DNA of 47,116 nt from Firm-04 sp045642925 (GCA_045642925.1 JAZUJW010000009.1:1-47116), one strand, 5' to 3'. Shown: positions 16,066 to 24,860, numbered from the stretch's first letter. Translations and numbers: made by a program. The notes: generated by a model not told the origin, from the letters alone.

Positions 16066-16566
16066 ATGTCCCGCAAAATATCTGTGTCCGCCCTTTCGCA
16101 AATGGCTGTTGTAGCGGCAATTTACACAGCGCTGACCATCTGCCTTGCGCCGCTTTCCTATGGCGCTTTGCAGATTCGCATTTCCGAAGCGCTGATGCTG
16201 CTTTGCTGCTACCGCAAACGCTGGTGCGTTTCCCTGACGCTTGGCTGTATGCTTGCCAATCTGTTCAGCGGGATGGCAGTGGATTTTCTGTTCGGCACGC
16301 TGGCAACATTGCTTGCCGCCATACTCATGCAGCGCATTCAGAAGCCGCTGCTTGCCGCATGGATTCCTGCTGTTGTCAACGGCATTCTCATTGGCGCGGA
16401 ACTTTTCTTTTTCATGGACGTGCCGTTTCTGCCGGGTGCCGCAGGCGTTGCCATCGGAGAACTGCTTTCCGTTGCCGCTGTCGGTCTGCCGCTGCTGCAC
16501 TGTGCCAAGCATTCACCGATATTTTGTCGTCTGATAGGAATTCCCACCGCATCATCTTCGCACTGA
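16066..16566 (+). CDS. queT: QueT-type queuosine-precursor ECF transporter S component
   Basis: Membrane substrate-binding component (about six helices, 166 aa) of an energy-coupling-factor importer for preQ1/preQ0-type queuosine precursors. The family's conserved stretch GALQIRISEALMLLCCY is at about residue 35. The start is ATG 16066, 8 nt after AAGGAGG; GTG 16063 is too close to the ribosome site. The shared ECF ATPases and T component are not here and are expected elsewhere. The riboswitch upstream independently supports the substrate. It suggests the cell salvages rather than makes preQ1. Confidence 0.88.
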   Translation: MSRKISVSALSQMAVVAAIYTALTICLAPLSYGALQIRISEALMLLCCYRKRWCVSLTLGCMLANLFSGMAVDFLFGTLATLLAAILMQRIQKPLLAAWIPAVVNGILIGAELFFFMDVPFLPGAAGVAIGELLSVAAVGLPLLHCAKHSPIFCRLIGIPTASSSH

Positions 16567-16591
16567 TTCTTATGAAAGGATGCCTTTGCCA

Positions 16592-17572
16592 ATGGAACGC
16601 CGTATGAAGCCGCTGATTCTTCTGCTGATGACGGCGCTGCTTTGTCTGACCATCGAAATGAACGCAATGATTCGTCCAAAGCCGAAGCATTCTGAAGAAC
16701 CATCAGCGCACATCAACGTGTCTGCCAATGAACCGGAATTGTATCTGGAAAATGGTCTTTGGGGACTGCGTACCCGCAGCGGCAGAGTGCTGCTAAAGCC
16801 AGCATGGGCGTATCTGCGCATTACTGACGAAGATACACTGATCGCACGCCGCCGCAATGAAAAATTGTTCGGCATGATCGACTCCGCCGGAAAAACATTG
16901 CTGCCGTTCATTTACAGCGATATCTCCTCCATTGGCGGCGAACGGCTCTGGGTCGCCAAGCTGGAGGAAGACGATAAAGTACAGTACCATTTTTTCCGCA
17001 AAGATGGCGTACTTTGGTCGAATACCGCATGGGACTACTATGAATACCACGGCACGACACTGATGCTCACACAGGGCAAAAATCAGTTTTCTGCCGATAT
17101 GAGGACCGCCCACTGCCGAATGTCCGCATGGCACACTGAACACCGTGTCGGGCTGCATACACTGGTCATGGATCTGACCGAACAACAGCTTTTGCAGGCG
17201 CCCTCCGACAATGCCCTTCAGCATCTCGGTGACACCGCTGCAAAATACCTTACTTATTTGTTCATCACGCCGAAGGAAGCCCCCGATCCCTCTTTGCTGA
17301 GTGCGGAGGATTCCTCCTCGCTGACGCTTTCTTATCATTACCGGAACTGCACACTGCGCAGTGCATCGGTTTCCCGTGTTAAAATTCTGGAATCAGAAGG
17401 ATTTCCGTCCTATTTGGTGCAGATGCAGGTCACCTATAACCGCACCAATGAGGATGGCTCGACCGAACGTGTCCGCACTTCCATGTCGCTGACCGTTTCT
17501 GTCAACGCCAGCGGCACTTATGGATACAGCGCCTTTTTTGATCCGCTGATCCATGCCGACAATGCCTCCTGA
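16592..17572 (+). CDS. Secreted or membrane-tethered WG-repeat-like protein, unknown function
   Basis: Unrecognised protein of 326 aa. The start ATG 16592 has AAAGGA 11 nt upstream; ATG 16580 overlaps that site. An N-terminal hydrophobic segment (MKPLILLLMTALLCLTIEMN) is an uncleaved anchor or signal. Residues about 45-160 resemble WG/KWG repeats (NGLWGLRTRSGRVLLKPAW; EKLFGMIDSAGKTLLPFIY, then SDISSIGGERLWVAK), a beta-rich repeat of unknown role. The C-terminal part (SLTLSYHYRN..., VQMQVTYNRTNEDGS) may be a separate beta domain. It sits between queT and purE with short gaps, but no functional link is evident. Confidence 0.7.
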   Translation: MERRMKPLILLLMTALLCLTIEMNAMIRPKPKHSEEPSAHINVSANEPELYLENGLWGLRTRSGRVLLKPAWAYLRITDEDTLIARRRNEKLFGMIDSAGKTLLPFIYSDISSIGGERLWVAKLEEDDKVQYHFFRKDGVLWSNTAWDYYEYHGTTLMLTQGKNQFSADMRTAHCRMSAWHTEHRVGLHTLVMDLTEQQLLQAPSDNALQHLGDTAAKYLTYLFITPKEAPDPSLLSAEDSSSLTLSYHYRNCTLRSASVSRVKILESEGFPSYLVQMQVTYNRTNEDGSTERVRTSMSLTVSVNASGTYGYSAFFDPLIHADNAS

Positions 17573-17610
17573 TTTCTTTGCATTTCATTCAGAGAAAGGA
17601 TTCGATACCA

Positions 17611-18108
17611 ATGAAAAAAGTAGCAGTCATCATGGGCAGCGACAGCGATTTTCCCGTTGTCAAAAACGCCCTCACCGAACTGAAAAACTTCGGTGTTCCG
17701 TTTGAAGCGCACGTCATGAGCGCACACCGTACTCCCGCCATCGCCGCAGAATTCGCTGAAAAAGCGGAAGAAAACGGCTTCGGTGTCATTATTGCCTGTG
17801 CAGGCAAAGCTGCACATCTCGCCGGCGTTCTGGCAGGTCATACCACACTGCCTGTCATCGGTCTGCCGATTTCCGCTTCCCAGCTTGACGGTCTGGATGC
17901 ACTGCTTGCAACCGTACAGATGCCTTCCGGCATTCCTGTCGCAACGGTTGCCATCAACGGCGCAAATAATGCGGCACTGCTGGCTGTCCAGATGCTCGCA
18001 CTCTCGGATGAATCACTTGCAAAGCAGCTTCGTGACAAGAAAGCTGCCATGATCGAAGGTGTCCTGAAAAAGGATGCCGCATTGCAGGAGCAAATCGCTG
18101 CCCTGTAA
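17611..18108 (+). CDS. purE: N5-carboxyaminoimidazole ribonucleotide mutase (PurE)
   Basis: Purine synthesis step that moves the carboxyl group from N5-CAIR to C4, giving CAIR. It has 165 aa, normal for class I PurE. Motifs: MGSDSDFPVV (phosphate-binding start), MSAHRTP with the catalytic His, and ACAGKAAHLAGVLAGHT. Most class I enzymes have AGGAAHLPG at that last site; here it is GKAAHLAG. ATG 17611 is preceded by GAGAAAGGA; the frame from 17578 has no site. A purK partner is not in the window. Confidence 0.93.
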   Translation: MKKVAVIMGSDSDFPVVKNALTELKNFGVPFEAHVMSAHRTPAIAAEFAEKAEENGFGVIIACAGKAAHLAGVLAGHTTLPVIGLPISASQLDGLDALLATVQMPSGIPVATVAINGANNAALLAVQMLALSDESLAKQLRDKKAAMIEGVLKKDAALQEQIAAL

Positions 18109-18189
18109 TTTCTGTCATTTCCGCCGTGCGGTCACGGCATATTCATATTCGTTACCAAAGCAAATCTATATAAATGGAGGATTCTTCCC

Positions 18190-18906
18190 ATGGAAAACAT
18201 TGTGAAGGCAGAACAGCTCTATGAGGGCAAGGCAAAGAAGGTCTTTGCGACCAATGATCCCGATCTCGTCATCGTTGATTACAAGGACGATGCAACCGCA
18301 GGCGACGGTGCAAAGAAAGGCACCATCAAAGGTAAGGGCGTTATCAACAACCAGATGACTAACTTCATGTTCCAGATGCTCGAAAAAGAAGGCATCCCGA
18401 CACACTTTGTCGAGGAACTGAGCGAACGCGAAACACTCGTCAAGAAGGTTTCCATCGTTCCGCTGGAAGTCATCGTCCGCAATGTCGCAGCAGGCAGCTT
18501 CTCCAAGAAGCTCGGCATCGAAGAAGGCACTCCCCTCAAGCAGCCGACACTGGAATTCAGCTACAAGAACGATGATCTCCACGATCCGTTCATCAACAGC
18601 TACTATGCACTCGGTCTTGGTCTGGCAACACAGGAAGAAATCGACACCATCACCAAGTATGCATTTGCCATCAACTCCTTCATGGTCAAGTTCTTCAAAG
18701 GTCTGAACATCGACCTCATCGACTTCAAGATCGAATTCGGCAGATTCCATGACCAGATTCTCCTCGCAGACGAAATCTCTCCCGATACCTGCCGTTTCTG
18801 GGACAGCACCACCCACGAGAAGCTCGACAAAGACCGCTTCCGCAGAGATATGGGCGGTGTCGAAGAAGCATATCAGGAGATCATGAAGCGCCTGATGGGC
18901 AAATAA
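18190..18906 (+). CDS. purC: SAICAR synthetase (PurC)
   Basis: ATP-dependent ligation of aspartate to CAIR, giving SAICAR. Full length at 238 aa. Signatures: LYEGKAKKVFATNDPDLVIV with the SAICAR-synthetase N-terminus, FKDDATAGDG-type loop (YKDDATAGDGAKKG), EVIVRNVAAGSF, and IDFKIEFGR with ISPDTCRFWD near the active site. The ribosome site TGGAGG lies 13 nt ahead of ATG 18190. It follows purE by 81 bp. Confidence 0.96.
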   Translation: MENIVKAEQLYEGKAKKVFATNDPDLVIVDYKDDATAGDGAKKGTIKGKGVINNQMTNFMFQMLEKEGIPTHFVEELSERETLVKKVSIVPLEVIVRNVAAGSFSKKLGIEEGTPLKQPTLEFSYKNDDLHDPFINSYYALGLGLATQEEIDTITKYAFAINSFMVKFFKGLNIDLIDFKIEFGRFHDQILLADEISPDTCRFWDSTTHEKLDKDRFRRDMGGVEEAYQEIMKRLMGK

Positions 18907-18969
18907 TCCCCATTGTTTTCTCCTCGGCAAAATCCTATATATCCCGAAACATAAGAACGGAGGAACCAT

Positions 18970-20373
18970 ATGGGCGGCTTATTTGGCGTTGTCTCCCGCG
19001 AAGACTGCGTCACGGACGTATTCTTCGGAACAGATTACCATACCCACCTTGGCGCACGCAGGGCAGGCATGAGCGTTTACAGCAAAACCGAAGGTTTTCA
19101 GCGTGCCATCCATAATACGGAAAATACCCCCTTCCGCACCAAGTTCGAATCGGATATCAATGATATGCACGGCAATATGGGCATCGGCTGCATCAGCGAT
19201 ACTGACCCGCAGCCGATCATGATCCGCTCCCATCTCGGAAGCTATGCCCTGACCACCGTCGGCAGAATCAACAATACTGAAGAACTGGTCGATGAAGTAT
19301 TCAAAAGCGGCGCAAGCCACTTCACCGAAGCAAGCGGCAGCATCATCAACAACACGGAACTCGTCGCTGCACTCATCAATCAATGCGACACCATCCCTGA
19401 GGGCATCCGCTATGCACAGTCCAAAATCAACGGTTCGCTCTCCCTTTTGCTGATGACCAAAGACGGCATCTATGCGGCGCGTGACCTCATGGGACGCACC
19501 CCGATGATCCTCGGCCACAAAGAGGGCGCAAATGTTGCCTGCTTCGAATCCTTTTCCTACATGAACCTGCAATACCATTATGTCCGCGACCTTGGGCCTG
19601 GCGAAATCGTTTTCATGGACGCTGAGCATACCGAAACGGTCATGCAGCCGAACAAGAAAATGAAGATCTGCGCATTTCTCTGGATCTACTACGGCTACAC
19701 CACCTCCTGCTATGAGGGCGTGAATGTCGAAGTCATGCGCAACCGCTGCGGCGCACTGCTTGCAAAACGCGACAAGGGCATTGATGTGGACTATGTCGCA
19801 GGCATCCCCGATTCCGGAAACGGTCATGCCATCGGTTATGCCAACGAAAGCGGCATCTGCTTCGCAAGACCTTTCATTAAATACACTCCCACCTGGCCGC
19901 GCAGCTTCATGCCGCGCCACCAGTCCATGCGCAATCTGATTGCACGCATGAAGCTGATTCCCGTAGAACAGCTCATTCAGGACAAAAAACTCCTGTTTCT
20001 CGATGACTCTATCGTCAGAGGCACACAGATGCGTGAAACCGTACAGTTCCTCTATGAGAACGGCGCAAAGGAAGTGCATATTCGTTCCGCCTCGCCACCC
20101 AGTATGTTCGGCTGCAAGTATCTGAACTTCTCGCGCTCCAAGTCTGAAATGGATCTGATCGCGCGGCAGGTCATCCGTGATTTTGACGGCAATGATGACC
20201 ACCTTGCAGAATACTGCACTGACAACTCCGAACGCTATCAGGCAATGGTGGAAGAGATCCGCAAGCGTCTGAATTTCACTTCACTGAAGTATCACCTGCT
20301 TGCCGATGTCAAGGAAGCAGTCGGCATCGACCCCGATATGCTCTGCACCTATTGCTGGACAGGCAAGGAATAA
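18970..20373 (+). CDS. purF: PurF-type amidophosphoribosyltransferase homologue lacking the N-terminal Cys
   Basis: Homologue of glutamine-PRPP amidotransferase (first committed purine step), 467 aa. The N-terminal Ntn-type glutaminase fold is present (GVVSREDCVTDVFFGTDYHT, HLGARRAGMSVY). However, the protein starts MGGLFG where active PurF has MCGIFG, so the nucleophilic Cys is missing. The C-terminal PRT domain keeps the PRPP loop LLFLDDSIVRGTQMRETV, and the tail LCTYCWTGKE matches the position of Fe-S ligand cysteines in B. subtilis PurF. It could use free ammonia or NH3 from a partner, or regulate another PurF. Similar MGG-type proteins occur, as I recall, in other anaerobes. Start ATG 18970 follows GGAGG. 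Confidence 0.85.
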   Translation: MGGLFGVVSREDCVTDVFFGTDYHTHLGARRAGMSVYSKTEGFQRAIHNTENTPFRTKFESDINDMHGNMGIGCISDTDPQPIMIRSHLGSYALTTVGRINNTEELVDEVFKSGASHFTEASGSIINNTELVAALINQCDTIPEGIRYAQSKINGSLSLLLMTKDGIYAARDLMGRTPMILGHKEGANVACFESFSYMNLQYHYVRDLGPGEIVFMDAEHTETVMQPNKKMKICAFLWIYYGYTTSCYEGVNVEVMRNRCGALLAKRDKGIDVDYVAGIPDSGNGHAIGYANESGICFARPFIKYTPTWPRSFMPRHQSMRNLIARMKLIPVEQLIQDKKLLFLDDSIVRGTQMRETVQFLYENGAKEVHIRSASPPSMFGCKYLNFSRSKSEMDLIARQVIRDFDGNDDHLAEYCTDNSERYQAMVEEIRKRLNFTSLKYHLLADVKEAVGIDPDMLCTYCWTGKE

Positions 20374-20428
20374 TTCCTCCTGTTCACCCGCCATCCACCC
20401 ATTCCCATTACGAAAGGAAATTTACGAA

Positions 20429-21475
20429 ATGGAACACGGAAAAAACAGTTTTTCTGAAAGCTACAAAAATGCAGGCGTTGACGTTACCGCAGGCTACCGT
20501 TCTGTGGAGCTGATGAAACAGCACGTTGCACGTACCAACACAAGCGGCGTTCTGGACGGTATCGGCGGCTTCGGCGGTCTGTTTGCGCCCGATATGAAAG
20601 GCATGGAAGAACCGGTCTTTGTTTCGGGTACGGACGGTGTCGGCACAAAGCTGAAAATCGCGTTCCTGATGGATAAACATGACACCATCGGCATCGACTG
20701 CGTTGCAATGTGTGTCAACGATGTCATTTGCTGCGGCGCAAAGCCCCTGTTCTTCCTCGATTACATCGCCTGCGGCAAAAATTTCCCCGAAAAAATCGCT
20801 GAGATCGTCAAGGGCGTGGCAGAGGGCTGCGTACAGTCCGGCTGCGCACTCATTGGCGGCGAAACCGCTGAACACCCCGGCATGATGCCCGATGAGGAAT
20901 ATGACCTCGCAGGCTTTACTGTCGGTATCGTGGACAAAAAGAAGATTCTGGATGTCAGCAGCCAGAAGGCAGGCGATGTGCTGATCGCACTCCCCTCCAC
21001 CGGCGTACATTCCAACGGTTTCTCCCTCGTCCGCAAGGTTTTTGCCATCAACGAACAGAATCTCGCAAGATATTATGCTGACCTCGGTGCCACACTCGGC
21101 GAATCGCTCCTGACACCGACACGCATCTACGTCAAATCCATCCTCAACCTGTTGAATGAGGTCAAAGTCAAGTCCATTTCCCATATCACCGGCGGCGGCT
21201 TCTACGAAAATATTCCGCGCAGCCTGCCCGCAGGTCTGACGGCAAGAATCCCGCGCAGCAATGTGCAGGTACTCCCGATTTTCGACCTGATCGCAAAGAC
21301 CGGCGGCATTCCCGAACGCGATATGTTCAACACCTTTAACATGGGTGTCGGCATGATCGTTTCCGTTGCAGCAGAGGATGCGGACAAAACAATTGCCTGC
21401 CTGAAAGCAAACGGCGAAAATGCGTATGTTCTCGGCGAACTGGTCGAAGGCAGTGAGGGTGTCATCATCGCTTGA
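20429..21475 (+). CDS. purM: AIR synthetase (PurM)
   Basis: ATP-dependent cyclisation of FGAM to AIR; 348 aa, the normal length. Motifs: SYKNAGVDVTAGYRSVELMK at the start, FVSGTDGVGTKLKIAF, GIDCVAMCVNDVICCGAKPL with the DxNDxxxxGA-like metal site, GCALIGGETAEHPGMM, and HITGGGFYENIPR. ATG 20429 follows AAAGGAAA; the frame extends to 20300 only inside purF. Confidence 0.96.
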   Translation: MEHGKNSFSESYKNAGVDVTAGYRSVELMKQHVARTNTSGVLDGIGGFGGLFAPDMKGMEEPVFVSGTDGVGTKLKIAFLMDKHDTIGIDCVAMCVNDVICCGAKPLFFLDYIACGKNFPEKIAEIVKGVAEGCVQSGCALIGGETAEHPGMMPDEEYDLAGFTVGIVDKKKILDVSSQKAGDVLIALPSTGVHSNGFSLVRKVFAINEQNLARYYADLGATLGESLLTPTRIYVKSILNLLNEVKVKSISHITGGGFYENIPRSLPAGLTARIPRSNVQVLPIFDLIAKTGGIPERDMFNTFNMGVGMIVSVAAEDADKTIACLKANGENAYVLGELVEGSEGVIIA

Positions 21476-21513
21476 CAAATCTCCCGCAAAATTTCAACAA
21501 AAGAGGTGTGCAT

Positions 21514-22275
21514 ATGGCTGACGAAGAAAAAAACGAAGTATTGGCGGAGCATCCTGCACAAACGGAGGAGCATCCCCTGATGAAAGGCAAAAAAGCGTCC
21601 GCGAAAGGCGAAGACTGGCGCGACCCACGCGAAGGCATGGATCTGCCGCGCAAAAAAATCGTGGTGCTGGTATCCGGCGGCGGCACGAATTTGCAGGCGC
21701 TCATTGATGCGCAGAACCGCAATGAACTGGGCGGCGGCCGTATCACCTGCGTCATCAGTTCCCGCGCTGATGCGTATGCATTGGTGCGTGCCAAGGAAAA
21801 CGGCATCCCGACCCGCGTCATTCCGCGCAAGTCGTTCCTGACCACAGAAGCGTACAGTGCGGCAATGATGGAGGCTTTCTACGAAGAATACGCCGATCTG
21901 ATCGTACAGGCGGGCTTCATGACCATTCTGGATAAGTCCATCTGCCGTGCATATCCAAACAAAATGATGAATGTACATCCTGCCCTCATCCCAAGCTTCT
22001 GCGGCAAGGGCTTCTATGGTCTGCACGTCCATGAAGCCGTGCTGGAAAAAGGCGTAAAGGTCACAGGCGCAACGGTACATTTTGTCAATGAGGTTTGTGA
22101 CGGCGGCCCGATCATTCTCCAGAAAGCAGTCGCAGTACAGCAGGACGACACGCCCGAAACCTTGCAGCGCCGTGTCATGGAAGAAGCAGAATGGAAGATT
22201 CTGCCTGAAGCAGTCAAGCTGTTTTGCGAAGACAAAATCACCGTCTGTGACGGCAAAGTATATATCCAAGAATAA
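21514..22275 (+). CDS. purN: GAR formyltransferase (PurN) with N-terminal extension
   Basis: 10-formyl-THF-dependent formylation of GAR to FGAR. The catalytic domain starts near residue 48 (KKIVVLVSGGGTNLQALID) and keeps the family residues: MNVHPALIPSF (Asn and His of the active site) and GATVHFVNEVCDGGPII (with the catalytic Asp). A charged segment of about 46 residues (MADEEKNEVLAEHPAQTEEH...) precedes it, absent from ordinary PurN. ATG 21514 follows AAAAGAGGTG. A later internal start at Met37 or Met55 has no ribosome site, so the extension is probably real. Confidence 0.93.
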   Translation: MADEEKNEVLAEHPAQTEEHPLMKGKKASAKGEDWRDPREGMDLPRKKIVVLVSGGGTNLQALIDAQNRNELGGGRITCVISSRADAYALVRAKENGIPTRVIPRKSFLTTEAYSAAMMEAFYEEYADLIVQAGFMTILDKSICRAYPNKMMNVHPALIPSFCGKGFYGLHVHEAVLEKGVKVTGATVHFVNEVCDGGPIILQKAVAVQQDDTPETLQRRVMEEAEWKILPEAVKLFCEDKITVCDGKVYIQE

Positions 22276-22344
22276 AATATTGTCAGCAGATGGGCATTCC
22301 GTGTCCGTCTGCTGCACGCATATTCTCAAACGGAGGACATCATC

Positions 22345-23076
22345 ATGAAAATGATTTCCCTTTCTCAGGAACTGCAAAGCAACAGCTATCCCGGCAGAGG
22401 CATCATCCTCGGCAGAAGCGCCAACGGCAAATATGCTGTCTGCGCTTATTTTATCATGGGCAGAAGTGAAAACTCCCGCAACCGTGTGTTCGTACCCGAT
22501 GGAAACGGTCTGAAAACACAGGCATATGACGAGAGCAAATGCACCGATCCTTCCCTCATCATCTATTCCCCTGTCCGCGTCCTCGGCAACAAGACCATCG
22601 TCACCAACGGCGACCAGACCGATACCATTTACGATGCGATGGATCACCAGTTCACATTTGAACAGGGACTCCGTGCACGGGAATTCGAACCCGATGCACC
22701 GAACTATACACCTCGCATTTCGGGTGTTGTCCGCTGCGAGAACGGCGCTTTCAACTATGCACTTTCCATCCTGAAAAGTGCAAACGGCGACCCTTCCTCC
22801 TGCCAGCGCTACACCTTCTCCTACCAGAACCCGATCGCAGGTCAGGGACACTTCATCCACACCTATGTCGGTGACGGTAACCCGCTGCCCAGCTTTGAGG
22901 GCGAACCGAAACTCGTTTCGATTCCGGATGACATTGACGGCTTTACCCAGCTTCTCTGGACAAGCCTGAATGCCGACAACAAGATTTCCCTGTTTGTCCG
23001 CTACATCAATCCCGTAGACGGCAGTGCAGAAAGCAGAATCGTCAACCGCTACGGCTCTGCACCGGAACGGAAATAA
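22345..23076 (+). CDS. purO: PurO-type IMP cyclohydrolase
   Basis: Last purine step, FAICAR to IMP, by the archaeal-type PurO fold rather than the PurH N-terminal domain. 243 aa. Features consistent with the IMP_cyclohyd family: NSYPGRGIILGRSANGKYAV at the start (Gly-Arg-Gly motif), AYFIMGRSENSRNRVF, and a later GAFNYALSIL / TFSYQNPIAGQGHFIHTY. It sits directly before a formyltransferase that lacks its own cyclohydrolase domain, which fits a split pathway. ATG 22345 follows CGGAGGAC. Assignment is by motif and context. Confidence 0.85.
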   Translation: MKMISLSQELQSNSYPGRGIILGRSANGKYAVCAYFIMGRSENSRNRVFVPDGNGLKTQAYDESKCTDPSLIIYSPVRVLGNKTIVTNGDQTDTIYDAMDHQFTFEQGLRAREFEPDAPNYTPRISGVVRCENGAFNYALSILKSANGDPSSCQRYTFSYQNPIAGQGHFIHTYVGDGNPLPSFEGEPKLVSIPDDIDGFTQLLWTSLNADNKISLFVRYINPVDGSAESRIVNRYGSAPERK

Positions 23077-23106
23077 TTCCAGAAATCACAGAAAGGACTG
23101 TCAAAA

Positions 23107-24291
23107 ATGGAAACAGAACGCCTTTTGAAATATGGCTGCAACCCCAATCAGAAGCCTGCGCGCGTCTTTATGAATGACGGCAGTGCACTCCCGATCACAG
23201 TACTTTCGGGCAATCCCGGCTACATCAACCTGCTGGATGCTTTCAACGGCTGGCAGCTTGTCCGCGAACTGAAAGCTGCAACCGGTATGCCCGCTGCAAC
23301 TTCCTTCAAGCACGTTTCTCCTGCCGGCGCTGCCATCGGCAGACCGCTTTCCGATACCCTCAAGAAAATCTACTTTGTCGATGATCTTGGCGAACTCTCC
23401 CCGCTTGCCTGCGCTTATGCAAGAGCAAGAGGCGCTGACAGGATGTCCTCGTTCGGCGGCTGGATCTCCCTCTCCGACGAATGCGATGCCATCACCGCAA
23501 AGCTGATCGCACGCGAAGTTTCTGACGGTATCATCGCGCCGGGCTACACCGAAGAAGCCCTCGAAATTCTCAAAACCAAGCGCAAGGGCAACTACAACAT
23601 CGTGCAGATCGACCCGAACTACGAGCCTGCAAAAATCGAGCACAAGGAAGTCTTTGGCGTGACCTTCGAACAGGGCAGAAATGACCTTGCCATCAACGAA
23701 GAAACCATGCTCTCCAATATCGTCACCAAGAACAAGGACATTCCGGAAGACAAGAAGTTCGACCTCATCATCTCCCTGATTACCCTGAAATATACACAGT
23801 CCAACTCCGTCTGCTACGTCAAGGACGGTCAGGCAATCGGCATCGGCGCAGGTCAACAGTCCAGAATTCACTGCACACGCCTTGCTGGTACGAAGGCTGA
23901 TAACTGGTGGCTGCGTCAGGCACCGCAGGTTCTGAATCTGCCGTTCCGCGATGACATCAAGCGCCCCGACCGCGACAACGCCATCGACCTCTACATCGGT
24001 GAGGACTACATGGACATTCTCGCTGACGGCGAATGGGAGCGTGTATTCACCGAAAAGCCTCCTGTGTTTACCAAAGAGGAGCGTCAGGCTTGGATCGCCA
24101 AGAATACCGATGTCTGCCTCGGTTCGGATGCATTCTTCCCGTTCCCTGACAACATCGACCGCGCTTACAAGAGCGGTGTCAAGTACATCGTTGAACCGGG
24201 CGGTTCGATTCGTGATGACATTGTCATTGAACAGTGCGACAAGTACGGTCTGGCAATGGCATTCTGCGGTCTGCGTCTGTTCCACCACTAA
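23107..24291 (+). CDS. purH: Stand-alone AICAR transformylase (PurH C-terminal domain only)
   Basis: 10-formyl-THF-dependent formylation of AICAR to FAICAR. 394 aa, against about 510-530 for bifunctional PurH: the N-terminal IMP cyclohydrolase (MGS-like) domain is absent and the protein starts directly with LKYGCNPNQKPA. Signatures of the formyltransferase: ATSFKHVSPAGAAIG (KHxxP-type active site), KYTQSNSVCYVKDGQAIGIG, GQQSRIHCTRLAG, and SDAFFPFPDNID. It follows the PurO-type gene by 30 bp. Other clostridia have this split arrangement. Confidence 0.94.
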   Translation: METERLLKYGCNPNQKPARVFMNDGSALPITVLSGNPGYINLLDAFNGWQLVRELKAATGMPAATSFKHVSPAGAAIGRPLSDTLKKIYFVDDLGELSPLACAYARARGADRMSSFGGWISLSDECDAITAKLIAREVSDGIIAPGYTEEALEILKTKRKGNYNIVQIDPNYEPAKIEHKEVFGVTFEQGRNDLAINEETMLSNIVTKNKDIPEDKKFDLIISLITLKYTQSNSVCYVKDGQAIGIGAGQQSRIHCTRLAGTKADNWWLRQAPQVLNLPFRDDIKRPDRDNAIDLYIGEDYMDILADGEWERVFTEKPPVFTKEERQAWIAKNTDVCLGSDAFFPFPDNIDRAYKSGVKYIVEPGGSIRDDIVIEQCDKYGLAMAFCGLRLFHH

Positions 24292-24440
24292 GATTGATTT
24301 CGCCCGCATGACTGACACGGAGCATATGTCTCTGTGTCAGCCATTCGGACATTTGGATGCAGTTTCTTTTGAAAATACAGGAAACGACCTGTGTTTCCAA
24401 AAGTGCCTGAACCAAATTCTAATGAAAAGAGGCGGACACG
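24292..24440 (+). other. Intercistronic region with two long hairpins
   Basis: Hairpin 1: 24312-24321 with 24331-24340 (CTGACACGGA/TCTGTGTCAG, one G-T pair). Hairpin 2: 24366-24381 with 24388-24403, 15 of 16 positions pairing around a 6-nt loop. Neither is followed by a T-run, so they are not typical terminators. They may set the relative expression of the pur genes on each side. Confidence 0.55.
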
Positions 24441-24860
24441 ATGCTGAATTATCGGCAAATCTGTGAAGATGCAATCAAAACGGGCGAACACTTCGGCTGT
24501 CAGCTCACCGAACGTCCCGAATCAGTCCTCGAACTGGAAGCGCTGCTGGGTGCATTCCATGAATGGTATGCCCGCGGCGAATGGGATGACCAGCGTGCAT
24601 GGGATGCTTCCGTGCAGCTTGGCATTTTTCTCGGTTCGAATCTGCTGCAAAACGCACTGTTCCATCACGGCTATGACTGGGCAATGATCGACGACAATCT
24701 CCCTGTACTGCAAAGTGCAGGCAGACCGCAGTTCTCCCCCATCGAAAAGGTCTTTCGCCGCATTCGCATCGGCAAAGAGGAAAGCGTTTCGGTCTATTGC
24801 CATATCGTTGTCAAAATGGCAGAAGATGCGTCAGAACAGCTCAAACAAAACAAAAAATGA
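24441..24860 (+). CDS. Small protein of unknown function in the pur cluster
   Basis: 139 aa, not recognised. Soluble and acidic, with no signal peptide or membrane segment. Visible features: an aromatic/acidic stretch (FHEWYARGEWDDQRAWDASVQLG), a hydrophobic helix (LGIFLGSNLLQNALF) and a basic segment (VFRRIRIGKEES). ATG 24441 follows AAAAGAGGCGG. It lies between purH and purD and shares their strand and spacing, so it is probably co-transcribed; that alone does not make it a purine gene. Confidence 0.7.
   Translation: MLNYRQICEDAIKTGEHFGCQLTERPESVLELEALLGAFHEWYARGEWDDQRAWDASVQLGIFLGSNLLQNALFHHGYDWAMIDDNLPVLQSAGRPQFSPIEKVFRRIRIGKEESVSVYCHIVVKMAEDASEQLKQNKK

Noticed and set aside
18979..20202. 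Long minus-strand ORF (407 codons) opposite the purF homologue
   Set aside because: It is antisense to a clear gene and without a ribosome site or domain. Similar shadows lie opposite purM (20408-21478) and purH (23101-24318).
24312..24403. Terminators ending the first part of the pur operon
   Set aside because: Both stems are long but neither is followed by a T-run, and the next gene is in the same direction with a normal ribosome site.
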